Assembly (NCBI GenBank): GCA_902763535.1
Contig: CACWSG010000006.1
Span: 108,999-151,348, forward strand
Origin: an uncultured Pseudomonadota bacterium
GTDB taxonomy: Bacteria > Pseudomonadota > Alphaproteobacteria > RF32 > CAG-239
Length of the DNA: 42,350 bases
Direction: 5' to 3'
Shown: piece after piece, positions 16,997-25,836 of the stretch
How the letters are laid out: the number at the start of each line of letters is the position of its first letter
Numbering within the stretch: the stretch's first letter is position 1
Notes under the pieces: generated by a model
The model's database searches: none
What the model was told of the DNA's origin: nothing
Seen by the model: the letters and a program-made list of their open reading frames with translations, nothing else
Translations under genes and position numbers: made by a program

Positions 16997-19900
16997 CCGA
17001 TATCAAGCAACAAAAGCAAATGCGTATCGATTTAGCTTCGTCGCAACAAAAAAAAGCCTCTAACCCCTACCAATCGGTATGGGTAGAAGCTTCTGCCGGC
17101 ACCGGCAAAACCAAAGTGCTTTCCGATCGTGTTTTGCGCCTTTTGCTTGAAGGAGCTAATCCCTCGCGCATACTCTGTCTGACCTACACCAAAGCTGCCG
17201 CCTCGGAAATGAATAATCGCATCATTGACCGCTTGGCCAAATGGGCTGTTATGGATGAGCAAAAATTAATTCAAGAATTGCAAAATCTTCCATCAAACCC
17301 CAAATTAGTCGCTCAGGCTCGTCGCTTGTTTGCACTGCTATTAGACACACCCGGCGGCATCAAAATCCAAACCATTCATAGCTTTTGCCAAGAGATCCTC
17401 AAACGTTTCCCTCTTGAAGCCAAAGTTTCACCCTATTTTGAAGTTATGGACGAACGCGAAACCGCAGAAACACTCAATCAAATCAAGCTGGACATTCTCA
17501 ACAATATTCCGCCTTCTGTCGCCCAAGCCTTGAGCTATCTGACATCATCTTGCAGCGAATATACTTTTCCTAAAATAATGTCCTCAATTACTGACAACTG
17601 CAATATGTTGGAAAACTATTTCAGTTCTTTTGATAATTTTGATGCTGCAATTGACAACATATCACATTCACTTAAGCTTCCCAAAGAAATTTCCTCATCT
17701 TTTGTTCAAGAGCAATTTTGGAATGACCTGCCTCATGATGAGCTAAAAACAATAATCCAAGCGCTTGATGCCGGAACCGACAACACCAAAGAAATTGCCA
17801 TACAGCTGTCTAATGCCATCAATACCAAAGATTTTGCGAGCTATCGTGCCATCTTTTTAACCAAAGATGATACACCAAAGCAAAAGCTCTTGGTCAAAAA
17901 ATCTCAGGAACTTTTCCCGCAAAGCCCGCAATTATTCGAAACCGAATGCCAAAGGCTGCAACATTGTATCAATAAATTGCACAGCATCAATCTGCGTGAT
18001 TCAACAGTTGCCGTACTTACCTTGGCGCGCGAAATACTCTCGCGCTATCAGCAACATAAATTTGCCCGTGCTAAAATGGACTACAATGACTTAATTTCCA
18101 AAACCAAATCTCTGCTGAGTTCGCCGCAAGTCGCTGAATGGGTGCTGTACAAATTGGATGGTGGTATTGATCATATATTGATTGATGAAGCTCAAGATAC
18201 TTCGCCTGAGCAGTGGACAATAGTGCAGGCTCTTTCGCGTGAATTTTTTGCCGGATTAGGCAACAAACCTCACTCAAGTATCTTTGTGGTAGGTGATCGC
18301 AAACAATCAATATATTCTTTTCAGGGTGCTGACATCACTGAATTTAGCAAAATTCACGATTATTTTACGCAAATTTCACCTGATTTTCAGACCGTAAATA
18401 TGGAAGTCTCTTTCCGCTCAACTTCGGCCATTCTTGACATGGTCAATTCGGTATTTACCAAGTCAGCCGCGGCTCAAGGCGTAGTTTCAACTGACCAAAC
18501 CATTCACCATATTCCATCGCGCATTGGCGAAAGCGGTCATGTTGAGTTATGGGATGTTACCTACCCCGTTTCCGACAAAACCGGTGATGACATTTGGCTT
18601 CCCCCCATTGAGCGCATTAATGCTCAATCCGCTTCATCCTTGCTGGCTCAAAGGATAGCTGAATTAATCAAACATAAAGTAACTTCTTGCGAACTAAAAG
18701 CTGACGGCACTCCTCTGCAATACAGTGATTTTTTAATTTTGATTCAACGCCGCAATTCTTTTGCCGAAGAAATGGTTCGCGCTTGTAAAAATGCCGATGT
18801 TGCCATTGCCGGAATTGATAAAATAAACCTCAATGAACAAATTGCTATCCTTGATTTGATGGCTGCTGCAAAATTTGCTGTCCTGCCGACAGATGATCTC
18901 AATCTTTGCTGTCTGCTAAAATCTCCTATATTCGGGCTTGATGATGACGACTTATTAACTCTTTGCGCCAAACGCGGCAAAAATTCAGTTTGGCAGCAAC
19001 TGCTGTCAAATCCAAAATATCAAACCACATCTTTGGTATTGCAAAAACTTTATAATTTTGCTCCCTCCATCCGTCCTTTTGAATTTTTCGATTATATATT
19101 AAACAATTTACAAGGGCGCCGCAAATTTATCGCTCGTTTAGGAACTGAGTGCGAGGACGCTTTAGATGAATTCATCAACCTAACCTTATCTTTTGAACAA
19201 GAGGCGATTCCCAGCCTGCAAAATTTTGTTGCGTGGATGCAAAACGATGATATCGAAGTAAAACGCAACCTTGAGCAAAATGATCTAAACGCCGTTCGTC
19301 TTATGACCGTACACGGATCCAAAGGACTGCAAGCACCTGTGGTAATTCTTCCCGACACAATTCGCTTCAAAACCATTAAACAGGAAGCCGGCTGGATGCA
19401 AAATGGCAACTTATTGGTCTATCCTTTGGGAAAAGAATTCTATGATGATAAATGTTCAGAACTGCAAGCTATTGCCCAAACAAAAACAACTGAAGAATAC
19501 AATCGTTTGCTCTATGTTGCTTTGACCAGAGCCGGTGAACAACTATATATCTGCGGTTACAGCAACAAAAATAAACCCAACGAAAATTCATGGTATGAAC
19601 TCTGCAAACAAAGCTTGAGCAAACTTGCCTCGCCTGATAATAACGGCAACATTGTCTATCACCATTCATCAGAAATACCTGTATCAAAATCATCTGCACC
19701 ATCAATGACATCTTTTTCCACCACCATGCCGCAATGGATTAATCAAGACGCGCCTTTAGAGAGCAATTTGGCACGCCCCTTAACCCCATCGCACATGGAA
19801 GATATGCCGCAATCGGTTTTATCTCCTTTGCTGCAAGAAAACAATTCACGCCTATATGCTCGTGGCAATCTTATCCATAAACTTCTTCAATTTTTGCCTT

Positions 19901-20316
19901 CTCAAAATGTGTCCGATCGAGCGGAGATTGCTCGCACATATTTGTCATCTCAAGCCGATGATTTTTCCCCATCGGAGCAAACTAAAATTTTAAATGAAGT
20001 ACTCAATTTGGTTGATTCTCCTCGATTTTCTCCTTTATTCGGTCCTAATTCTTTGGCTGAAGTGGCTCTGATGGGAGAAGTTGATGGGCGCATTATATCC
20101 GGACAAATCGATCGTTTGGTCATAACTACTGACAAAGTTATGATTGTTGACTACAAAACCAACCGCCCGGCAGCTAAAAGTTTGGAACAAGTCCCCTCCG
20201 GTTACCTCAAACAATTGCGCGCCTATAAAAAATTGGCCGCTCAAATTTACCCTGATAAAAAAATTGAAACCTACATTTTGTGGACCAACACCGCTCAAAT
20301 GATGGAAATAGTCTAA
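16993..20316 (+). CDS. addA: AddA, UvrD-like helicase/nuclease of AddAB
   Basis: The gene encodes a 1107-residue superfamily 1 helicase with a C-terminal nuclease domain, partner of AddB. Helicase motifs in order are Walker A EASAGTGKTKV at about residues 33-43, CLTYTKAAASEM, motif II ILIDEAQDTSPEQW, motif III VVGDRKQSIYSFQGAD, motif V MTVHGSKGLQAPVV and motif VI LLYVALTRA. The nuclease domain has EVDGRIISGQIDRL and MIVDYKTNRP. Translation is assigned to TTG at 16993 because AAGGAG stands 7 nt upstream; the next ATG is at 17020. The start overlaps the addB stop. There is no terminator after it, but the next gene has its own promoter. Confidence 0.95.
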   Translation: MTDIKQQKQMRIDLASSQQKKASNPYQSVWVEASAGTGKTKVLSDRVLRLLLEGANPSRILCLTYTKAAASEMNNRIIDRLAKWAVMDEQKLIQELQNLPSNPKLVAQARRLFALLLDTPGGIKIQTIHSFCQEILKRFPLEAKVSPYFEVMDERETAETLNQIKLDILNNIPPSVAQALSYLTSSCSEYTFPKIMSSITDNCNMLENYFSSFDNFDAAIDNISHSLKLPKEISSSFVQEQFWNDLPHDELKTIIQALDAGTDNTKEIAIQLSNAINTKDFASYRAIFLTKDDTPKQKLLVKKSQELFPQSPQLFETECQRLQHCINKLHSINLRDSTVAVLTLAREILSRYQQHKFARAKMDYNDLISKTKSLLSSPQVAEWVLYKLDGGIDHILIDEAQDTSPEQWTIVQALSREFFAGLGNKPHSSIFVVGDRKQSIYSFQGADITEFSKIHDYFTQISPDFQTVNMEVSFRSTSAILDMVNSVFTKSAAAQGVVSTDQTIHHIPSRIGESGHVELWDVTYPVSDKTGDDIWLPPIERINAQSASSLLAQRIAELIKHKVTSCELKADGTPLQYSDFLILIQRRNSFAEEMVRACKNADVAIAGIDKINLNEQIAILDLMAAAKFAVLPTDDLNLCCLLKSPIFGLDDDDLLTLCAKRGKNSVWQQLLSNPKYQTTSLVLQKLYNFAPSIRPFEFFDYILNNLQGRRKFIARLGTECEDALDEFINLTLSFEQEAIPSLQNFVAWMQNDDIEVKRNLEQNDLNAVRLMTVHGSKGLQAPVVILPDTIRFKTIKQEAGWMQNGNLLVYPLGKEFYDDKCSELQAIAQTKTTEEYNRLLYVALTRAGEQLYICGYSNKNKPNENSWYELCKQSLSKLASPDNNGNIVYHHSSEIPVSKSSAPSMTSFSTTMPQWINQDAPLESNLARPLTPSHMEDMPQSVLSPLLQENNSRLYARGNLIHKLLQFLPSQNVSDRAEIARTYLSSQADDFSPSEQTKILNEVLNLVDSPRFSPLFGPNSLAEVALMGEVDGRIISGQIDRLVITTDKVMIVDYKTNRPAAKSLEQVPSGYLKQLRAYKKLAAQIYPDKKIETYILWTNTAQMMEIV

Positions 20317-20332
20317 AAAAAGTTTGCTTTTA

Positions 20333-20361
20333 TTGATTTTTAACCAAACATCCCCTATATT
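20333..20361 (+). promoter_or_regulatory. Promoter for the BI-1 family gene
   Basis: TTGATT (20333-20338) and TATATT (20356-20361) are exactly 17 bp apart, just after the addA stop at 20316. The RNA start would be near 20368, about 30 nt before the chosen ATG at 20399. Confidence 0.6.
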
Positions 20362-20398
20362 AATAGTGAGTAGAAATTCAATTATGAGGATAATCGTT

Positions 20399-21118
20399 AT
20401 GCAACACGAAACTTTATCACAAACAAACAGCGTATTGGTTGATGCCGGCTTGCGCAGCTATATGCAAAAAATTTATAACTACATGGCCGGCGGACTTTGC
20501 CTCACTGCCTTAGCAGCTTGGGTTGTCGCCAACACATCACTTTTGAGTGTGTTTTTTAACATAACTCCCGAAGGTGCAACACTTTCCGGCTTTGGTTGGA
20601 TAGCCTTTCTCGCACCGTTAATTATGGTTTTTGCTTTTGGCTGGGTTCTCTCAAGAGGAACTTTGGCTCAGGTTCAAATGCTGTTTTGGAGCTATTCTGC
20701 CGTTATGGGTATCAGTCTCACTCCTGTATTATTGCTATACACCGGCGCAAGTTTGACCAGAGTATTTTTAATCTCAGCCGGAGCTTTTGGCGGGTTAAGT
20801 TTGTGGGGATACACCACCAAGCGCGACTTAACCGGCATGGGAGCTTTTTTACGCATGGGCTTGTTCGGATTGATTATCGCTCTGATTGTTAATATGTTTG
20901 TAAAAAGCAGCGGATTCGATTGGGCATTGTCAGTTATTGGTGTCGTTATCTTCAGCGGCTTGACTGCTTATGATACCCAAACCCTCAAAGCAATGTATCA
21001 TCCAGCCGACAGTTCTGAAATTTCGGGCAAAAAGGCCATCAGCGGTGCATTACAGCTCTATCTTGATTTTATCAACTTGTTCTTATATTTGTTGCGTTTT
21101 TTGGGTGATCGCCGCTAA
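20399..21118 (+). CDS. Bax inhibitor-1 family membrane protein
   Basis: The gene encodes a 239-residue inner-membrane protein with seven hydrophobic segments, matching the BI-1/YccA/YbhL family. Family features are the amphipathic N-terminus (LRSYMQKIYNYMAGGL), the GLTAYDTQTLK segment after the sixth helix with its conserved Asp, and the C-terminal LQLYLDFINLFLYLLRFLGDRR. Eukaryotic BI-1 proteins leak Ca2+ and bacterial ones are linked to FtsH-dependent quality control; here the role is inferred only from family. An in-frame ORF runs back to 20324, but the promoter overlaps it. ATG at 20399 has GAGGA 9 nt upstream and matches the family start. Confidence 0.9.
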   Translation: MQHETLSQTNSVLVDAGLRSYMQKIYNYMAGGLCLTALAAWVVANTSLLSVFFNITPEGATLSGFGWIAFLAPLIMVFAFGWVLSRGTLAQVQMLFWSYSAVMGISLTPVLLLYTGASLTRVFLISAGAFGGLSLWGYTTKRDLTGMGAFLRMGLFGLIIALIVNMFVKSSGFDWALSVIGVVIFSGLTAYDTQTLKAMYHPADSSEISGKKAISGALQLYLDFINLFLYLLRFLGDRR

Positions 21119-21135
21119 AAATATCCATAAGTTTA

Positions 21136-21170
21136 ATCCCCTGAAACATCTTATTTCAGGGGATTTTTTA
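21136..21170. terminator. Bidirectional terminator between the BI-1 gene and yejB
   Basis: The perfect 11-bp stem ATCCCCTGAAA (21136-21146) / TTTCAGGGGAT (21154-21164) has a 7-nt loop and is followed by a T run. On the minus strand A/T tracts also follow it. It lies between the convergent stops at 21118 and 21168, so it can end both transcripts. Confidence 0.85.
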
Positions 21171-22244
21171 TTTGGCATCAAAATTAATTCTGGGATCGAT
21201 CAAACAATAAGTTATGTCAGAAATCAGTTTTAGTATCAATCCTATCAGCGCAAAAATATACATTGTCCCAAACACTACCGGATAATCTCGCGTCATAATT
21301 GATTGATATCCCAAAAGCCCCAATCCGTTCAGTGAAAAAATAACTTCAATCAAAAGTGATCCGGTAAACAACATTTTTACCAACAATGACGGAAAACCCG
21401 ATATAACAACCAGCATGGCATTACGAAACACATGACCGTACAGCACTTTTGTTTCGCTCAAACCTTTAGCTCGTGCCGTCAGAACATAAGGTTTGTTAAT
21501 CTCGTCAAGAAAAGAATTTTTCGTCAGCATGGTAAGTGATGCAAACCCGCCTATTACCATAACCGTAACCGGCAAAGTTATATGCCAAAAATAATCTTTT
21601 ATTTTAGCAAAAGTTGATAATTCTTCCCAGTTATCCGATGTCAAACCATGCAGTGGAAACCAGCTCAAATAATTCCCGCCGGCAAATATCACTATCAAAG
21701 CTACCGCAAACAAAAATACCGGTATTGCCGAACCTACCACCACTAAAAATGATGTAATCAAATCAAATCGTGAGCCGTCCTCCACCGCTTTTTTAATACC
21801 CAGCGGAATTGCTATCAGATAAATAATCAAAGTTGACCATAATCCCAAAGATATTGAAACCGGCATTTTTTCTTTAATAAGCTGCCACACTGTTTTGTCC
21901 TGATAAAAACTTTTTCCGAAATCAAACATTGCATAATTTTTTACCATCAGTCCAAAACGCAACCAAGCCGGCTTATCAAACCCGAATTGCCGTTCCAATT
22001 CTTTTACCAATTCATCCGGCACCCCTGAAGCCCCCTGATATTGGCTTGAGTTTTTTGTCGTAGCCACTGTTGAGCTTTTGCTCGAAATAGCCGAGGTTGC
22101 ATCCGTATTCATACCCTGATATTGCGCCAAAACATATTCAACCGGTCCGCCGGGAGCAAATTGCACAATTATAAAATTGAGTGCCAATATCCCAAGCAAT
22201 GTAACCGGTATCAATAACAGCCTTTTGATAATATAATTACGCAT
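21168..22244 (-). CDS. yejB: Peptide ABC transporter permease YejB-like
   Basis: The gene encodes a 358-residue inner-membrane permease of the DppB/OppB group, closest in layout to YejB. It has the N-terminal helix LLLIPVTLLGILALNFIIVQFAPGGP with the FAPGGPV signature, then a periplasmic stretch including a Ser/Thr-rich insert (residues about 45-67). Five more helices follow. The EAA-type cytoplasmic loop NKPYVLTARAKGLSETKVLYGH docks the ATPase. The start ATG at 22244 (not the TTG one codon earlier) has GAGGAG provided by the end of yejA. The gene follows yejA by 3 nt and ends in a terminator. The usual next genes yejE and yejF are not here. Confidence 0.85.
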   Translation of the reverse strand: MRNYIIKRLLLIPVTLLGILALNFIIVQFAPGGPVEYVLAQYQGMNTDATSAISSKSSTVATTKNSSQYQGASGVPDELVKELERQFGFDKPAWLRFGLMVKNYAMFDFGKSFYQDKTVWQLIKEKMPVSISLGLWSTLIIYLIAIPLGIKKAVEDGSRFDLITSFLVVVGSAIPVFLFAVALIVIFAGGNYLSWFPLHGLTSDNWEELSTFAKIKDYFWHITLPVTVMVIGGFASLTMLTKNSFLDEINKPYVLTARAKGLSETKVLYGHVFRNAMLVVISGFPSLLVKMLFTGSLLIEVIFSLNGLGLLGYQSIMTRDYPVVFGTMYIFALIGLILKLISDITYCLIDPRINFDAK

Positions 22245-22247
22245 CAA

Positions 22248-24050
22248 TCACTCCTCAATCCACCAAGTATAAAGATCTATACCGGTCTTTATCGCACTGT
22301 GCGGACGTTTCAATTTTTTGTTATAAGCAATTCTTTCATGCGGTGAATACCAGTGCGGAATAAAATAATATTCGTTCATAATCACCCGATCCAAAGCCAT
22401 GGCATAAGCCTTAAAATCATCAAGTTCTTGTGCCTCGACCAATCCATTGACAATTTCATCAACAACCTTATTTTTAATCCCTAAAAAATTATAGGAACCC
22501 ATTATATCAGCTGCCGCCGAACCCCATATTTCCTTTTGCTCATTTCCCGGCATATTACTTATGCGATAAGATAAAATTGCCATCTCAAAATCAAATTTAT
22601 CCAAGCGATTCTTAAACACATTAACTTCTAAATTGCGAAAAGTCATCTTCACACCGATTTTAGCCAAATTGCTGATAAATGGCAGCATCACTCTTGTAAA
22701 AGTTGAGCCGTTTGCCGCATTACTCAACACTTCAATTTCCAAAGCCTCACCTGTTTGCAAGTTAGTCATTTTACCATCTACAAAATCATAACCGGCTTCT
22801 CGTAACAAACTAACCGCTTTTTTCAAATTTTCTCTTTGCTTTTCCGCCGTAGAATTATCCGGCAAACTAAAAGGTTGATCAAATATATCTTTGGGTAAAT
22901 ATTTTTTATATTTTTCCAAAATTCTTTTTTCTTTGCCTTGCGGCTTTGTTACTGCTGCCATATCTGTGTTGCTGAACACACTATAAATACGCTTATATTG
23001 GTTATAAAATAATTTTTCATTTGCCCAGTCGAAATTAAAAGCCAAACTTATGGCCTCACGAACTCTGCGATCTTGCAACTTAGGCAATCTTGTATTAAAC
23101 CCAAAAAATTGCAAAACCGCCGGATTGCTATGAGCAATCTCTTCTTTGATTATTGTACCATCGGCAATTTTTTTGTGATTATACCCGCTTGCCCAAATCT
23201 TGGCAATATACTCCTCTCTGGCATCAATACTTCCGGCAAACAGCGCTTGCAAAGTAACGGTTGTATCCTGATAAAAATCAAAACGAATAACATCAAAATT
23301 AAAAAATCCGCGTCTGGTAGGCAAATCTTTAGCCCAATAATCATCTCGACGTCGCAACTCGACAAATTTATTCGGCTCAAATTTTGCAATAGTATAGGCA
23401 CCAGTGCCCAAAGGCGGAACCAATGTCGGAGTTGCAAAATCTTTACCAGCAAAATCTTTGGCTGAAAATATTTTGAATTGTGTCAAAATAAGCGGCAATT
23501 CACGATTTTTAGTGCCTTTCTTAAAATAAAAACGCACATGATAATCACTTATTTTTTCCACCCGATCAACATCGGCATAATATATCTTATAAAAGGGCGA
23601 TCCTTTTTCCAACAAAGTTTTAAAACTAAAGATAACATCATCCGCCGATACTGCAGATCCGTCACTGAATTTAGCCTTTTTATTAATCATAAACCCGACA
23701 AAACTACCATCTGGACTTATCTCAAATTTTTCTGCCAACAACGGATAAGCCGTTGCTTGATCATCAACCGGAGAATATCCCAAACTCTCTAGCGTCAAAT
23801 CAGCACTATCACTAAATGCTATACCGCGGAATATATAGGGGTTAAAATTATCAAAACTGCCATAAGCCGGCAAGACAACCTTACCATGCTTGGGAGCTTT
23901 TGGATTAACAAAAGAAAAATTGCTAAACCCGCTATGATACTTCGGTTGTCCATACATCGACAGTGCATCAACCCAAACAGCTTGAGCATCAACAATCCAC
24001 AACCAACAAACTGCAATTGCCCATAAATTACTTTTTATAATTTTGGACAT
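22248..24050 (-). CDS. yejA: Periplasmic peptide-binding protein YejA-like (SBP family 5)
   Basis: The gene encodes a 600-residue extracytoplasmic solute-binding protein for peptide import. A signal peptide (KIIKSNLWAIAVCWLWIVDAQA) precedes a family 5 binding domain: YGQPKYHSGFSNF, NFNPYIFRG, the AEKFEISPDGSFVGFMINKKA region, GTGAYTI, and VREAISLAFNFDWANEKLFY. Length and the early HSGFSNFSFVNPKAPKHG segment match YejA, known in E. coli for microcin C uptake and peptide import, more than OppA. The ATG at 24050 lies inside the end of the preceding gene (overlap to 24028), so translation is coupled. An upstream TTG at 24065 is the alternative start. Confidence 0.88.
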   Translation of the reverse strand: MSKIIKSNLWAIAVCWLWIVDAQAVWVDALSMYGQPKYHSGFSNFSFVNPKAPKHGKVVLPAYGSFDNFNPYIFRGIAFSDSADLTLESLGYSPVDDQATAYPLLAEKFEISPDGSFVGFMINKKAKFSDGSAVSADDVIFSFKTLLEKGSPFYKIYYADVDRVEKISDYHVRFYFKKGTKNRELPLILTQFKIFSAKDFAGKDFATPTLVPPLGTGAYTIAKFEPNKFVELRRRDDYWAKDLPTRRGFFNFDVIRFDFYQDTTVTLQALFAGSIDAREEYIAKIWASGYNHKKIADGTIIKEEIAHSNPAVLQFFGFNTRLPKLQDRRVREAISLAFNFDWANEKLFYNQYKRIYSVFSNTDMAAVTKPQGKEKRILEKYKKYLPKDIFDQPFSLPDNSTAEKQRENLKKAVSLLREAGYDFVDGKMTNLQTGEALEIEVLSNAANGSTFTRVMLPFISNLAKIGVKMTFRNLEVNVFKNRLDKFDFEMAILSYRISNMPGNEQKEIWGSAAADIMGSYNFLGIKNKVVDEIVNGLVEAQELDDFKAYAMALDRVIMNEYYFIPHWYSPHERIAYNKKLKRPHSAIKTGIDLYTWWIEE

Positions 24051-25131
24051 CGGCCCAACCGCCAAAGGGATAGGTTAAATCATCAACTTTATCTTTTTGC
24101 TCGGCAGCTGCACCTGCTGTTTGCCATTCTTTCTTCAAAGCATCAAGAGTTTTTTGGGTTTCCGAAAGACTCTCAGGATTACTTAAAAAACTCGGAACAT
24201 CATCAGCTTTTTTATTTTCTGCTGTTTCCAAAGACGGCTCACTGCCAAAACTTCTCTCCAATGCCAAAGAAAAACTATCTTTCTTAGTCTCTTCATCCGC
24301 AGTATTTACTTTTTCATCAAATCTTGCTTTCGGACTATCATGCTCAGGTTGGCGCAAATCGTGCTGAGGTTGCGTTTGTGGCTGAGGCTGTGGCTGTATG
24401 GTTTGTGATTGCCCGTAACTACCATCACGCGCACGTTGTATTTCACTTGAAATCGGCGCCATTATTGCAAATACTTTACCCATCACACCGGTTTCCAACA
24501 TATCTAAAAACACCTTTTCTTTGTCATATTTTTCCAGCAATCCGATGATTTTTTGATAGCGCGCGCAAAATTCCAAAACCGTACCCGCCAAGACATTATC
24601 AGCTAAAACATTAACCAAAACTTTCTGCCTAAAATTAGGTTGGCGATTATAATTTTCTATGATTACTTTACCAAATGACCATTTTCCGCCATTTTGCACC
24701 TTTGTCCACAAATATTCAATTTGGTCTTCTGATGCCATGCGCTGCCGTGAAATAAAATCGCTCAACAGTTCGTTAAGATCCGACAGCAATAAATCAAATC
24801 TGCTCATTTCAAAAGCGTTGCGATTATCCTGTTCGCTACCCAACATTATTCGAGCCAACAAATCCGAATACTCTTGATTTTTTTTCATTTGTGCGAACAA
24901 TGTCTTCATTTGCACAAATGTTCTGCGGTTATAAAGGCTTTGACAAGCTGTACTAAACATCCACCAAATCAAAAACAGCGGAATACAAATAAACAAGCCG
25001 TACAATATTATATTCAAAATTCCCGCATCAAAAAAAGATATTCCGCTCAAAGACATTTCTATAAAATGCCATGCTCCGACAACCCACACTATTGATACAA
25101 AAATCAACACTGATAAAACCGCTGTCATCAT
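24028..25131 (-). CDS. Two-helix membrane protein of unknown function, 367 aa
   Basis: I do not recognise this family. Two N-terminal transmembrane helices (residues about 3-22 and 36-60) anchor a cytosolic helical region of about 170 residues (LYNRRTFVQMKTLFAQMKK onward). After residue about 240 comes a disordered tail with a Gln-Pro repeat (QPQPQPQTQPQ) and many charged residues. It is the first gene of the yejA-yejB operon and overlaps yejA by 23 bp, so a role in assembling or regulating the transporter is possible but only contextual. GAGGGT precedes the double ATG at 25131. Its promoter -35 box falls inside the left 42-bp repeat. Confidence 0.75.
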   Translation of the reverse strand: MMTAVLSVLIFVSIVWVVGAWHFIEMSLSGISFFDAGILNIILYGLFICIPLFLIWWMFSTACQSLYNRRTFVQMKTLFAQMKKNQEYSDLLARIMLGSEQDNRNAFEMSRFDLLLSDLNELLSDFISRQRMASEDQIEYLWTKVQNGGKWSFGKVIIENYNRQPNFRQKVLVNVLADNVLAGTVLEFCARYQKIIGLLEKYDKEKVFLDMLETGVMGKVFAIMAPISSEIQRARDGSYGQSQTIQPQPQPQTQPQHDLRQPEHDSPKARFDEKVNTADEETKKDSFSLALERSFGSEPSLETAENKKADDVPSFLSNPESLSETQKTLDALKKEWQTAGAAAEQKDKVDDLTYPFGGWADVQNYKK

Positions 25132-25169
25132 TTTATTATTACCCTCTTACACTATAAAATATACTTTGT

Positions 25170-25197
25170 ATGATAGCCAATAATATTTTTTTGCCAA
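25170..25197 (-). promoter_or_regulatory. Promoter of the membrane protein-yejA-yejB operon
   Basis: On the minus strand TTGGCA (25192-25197) and TATCAT (25170-25175) are 16 bp apart, about 40 bp before the ATG at 25131. The -35 hexamer lies in the left copy of the 42-bp direct repeat, while the -10 lies outside it. Confidence 0.5.
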
Positions 25198-25228
25198 CAA
25201 ATTTTCTATCTTCTTACACAAAAAGAAA
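25187..25228 (+). repeat. 42-bp direct repeat, left copy
   Basis: This 42-bp sequence (starts TTTTTTGCCAACAAATTTTC, ends ACACAAAAAGAAA) recurs without a mismatch at 27011-27052 in the same orientation, 1824 bp away. The two copies enclose the gene module 25229-27010. This copy lies in the promoter region of the minus-strand operon and contributes its -35 box. Confidence 0.95.
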
Positions 25229-25256
25229 GACATTGCATTTATTTGCAATGTCTTTC
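25229..25256 (-). terminator. Terminator of the enclosed gene
   Basis: GACATTGCA and TGCAATGTC form a stem of 9-10 bp with a loop of about 6 nt at 25229-25254. On the minus strand the hairpin is followed by TTTCTTTTT, the U tract, which lies in the direct repeat. It follows the stop at 25279 by about 25 nt. Confidence 0.75.
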
Positions 25257-25278
25257 AAGGGTGGAGTATTAAACAGAA

Positions 25279-25836
25279 TTATCTCTGAGTAGATTTTTCG
25301 CCAAGCATAGCTTTTGTAGTTTGTTTGGTAATGCTGTTATCATCGCGTTTGCGATTTGTAACACCTTTTTCTTCGGAAACATTACCTTTAGCAACTTCTC
25401 GTAAAACTTGTATCTTGGTTTTAGAATCATCAAGAACATTATCTGTTGGTGTTTTCCCTTTTAGCTCGGATAATTTTGTTTGGATTTTATTTTTGGTGTC
25501 AGCATATTCCAAAACCTCATGAAGATTCTCCGGTATTATTCCATCTTTGATAACCATTTGTTCATATAAATGCGGCATCAAATCAAAGAAAGCCTCATTA
25601 AAAGCAGTTGAACCACTATTTGCAAATTTTTTATGGTAGTTTATAGCTGCTACCACTGCACATCCACCAAACATTTTATCAAGATCACTCATGGAAAGGG
25701 GTTCGTGCAATTTAGGATCATGCATACCGCTTGGCGGATAGATGTGATATTCTGCATAGTAACCGCCATCTTCTTTTCTACCAATTTTATTACACACATA
25801 CCCTGACATGCCACGTAACAGTCCAGTATAAGGCAT
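25279..25836 (-). CDS. C-terminal part of a frame-broken gene, unknown function
   Basis: This 185-codon frame is best read as the C-terminal continuation of the gene at 25689-26867. The frames overlap by 148 bp, and in the overlap this frame gives ordinary protein sequence (YTGLLRGMSGYVCNKIGRKE and beyond) while the other becomes Cys- and Met-rich. Going from one frame to the other needs a one-base change at the A run (minus strand) at 25844-25848; one extra A would give continuous reading through KNGEMPYTGLL. The segment contains HIYPPSGMHDPKLHEPLSM, a Gly-Gly-Cys region, helical stretches and a basic, hydrophilic tail ending KSTQR. No family recognised. If translated alone it would start at the ATG at 25836, which has GGAG nearby. 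Confidence 0.6.
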   Translation of the reverse strand: MPYTGLLRGMSGYVCNKIGRKEDGGYYAEYHIYPPSGMHDPKLHEPLSMSDLDKMFGGCAVVAAINYHKKFANSGSTAFNEAFFDLMPHLYEQMVIKDGIIPENLHEVLEYADTKNKIQTKLSELKGKTPTDNVLDDSKTKIQVLREVAKGNVSEEKGVTNRKRDDNSITKQTTKAMLGEKSTQR

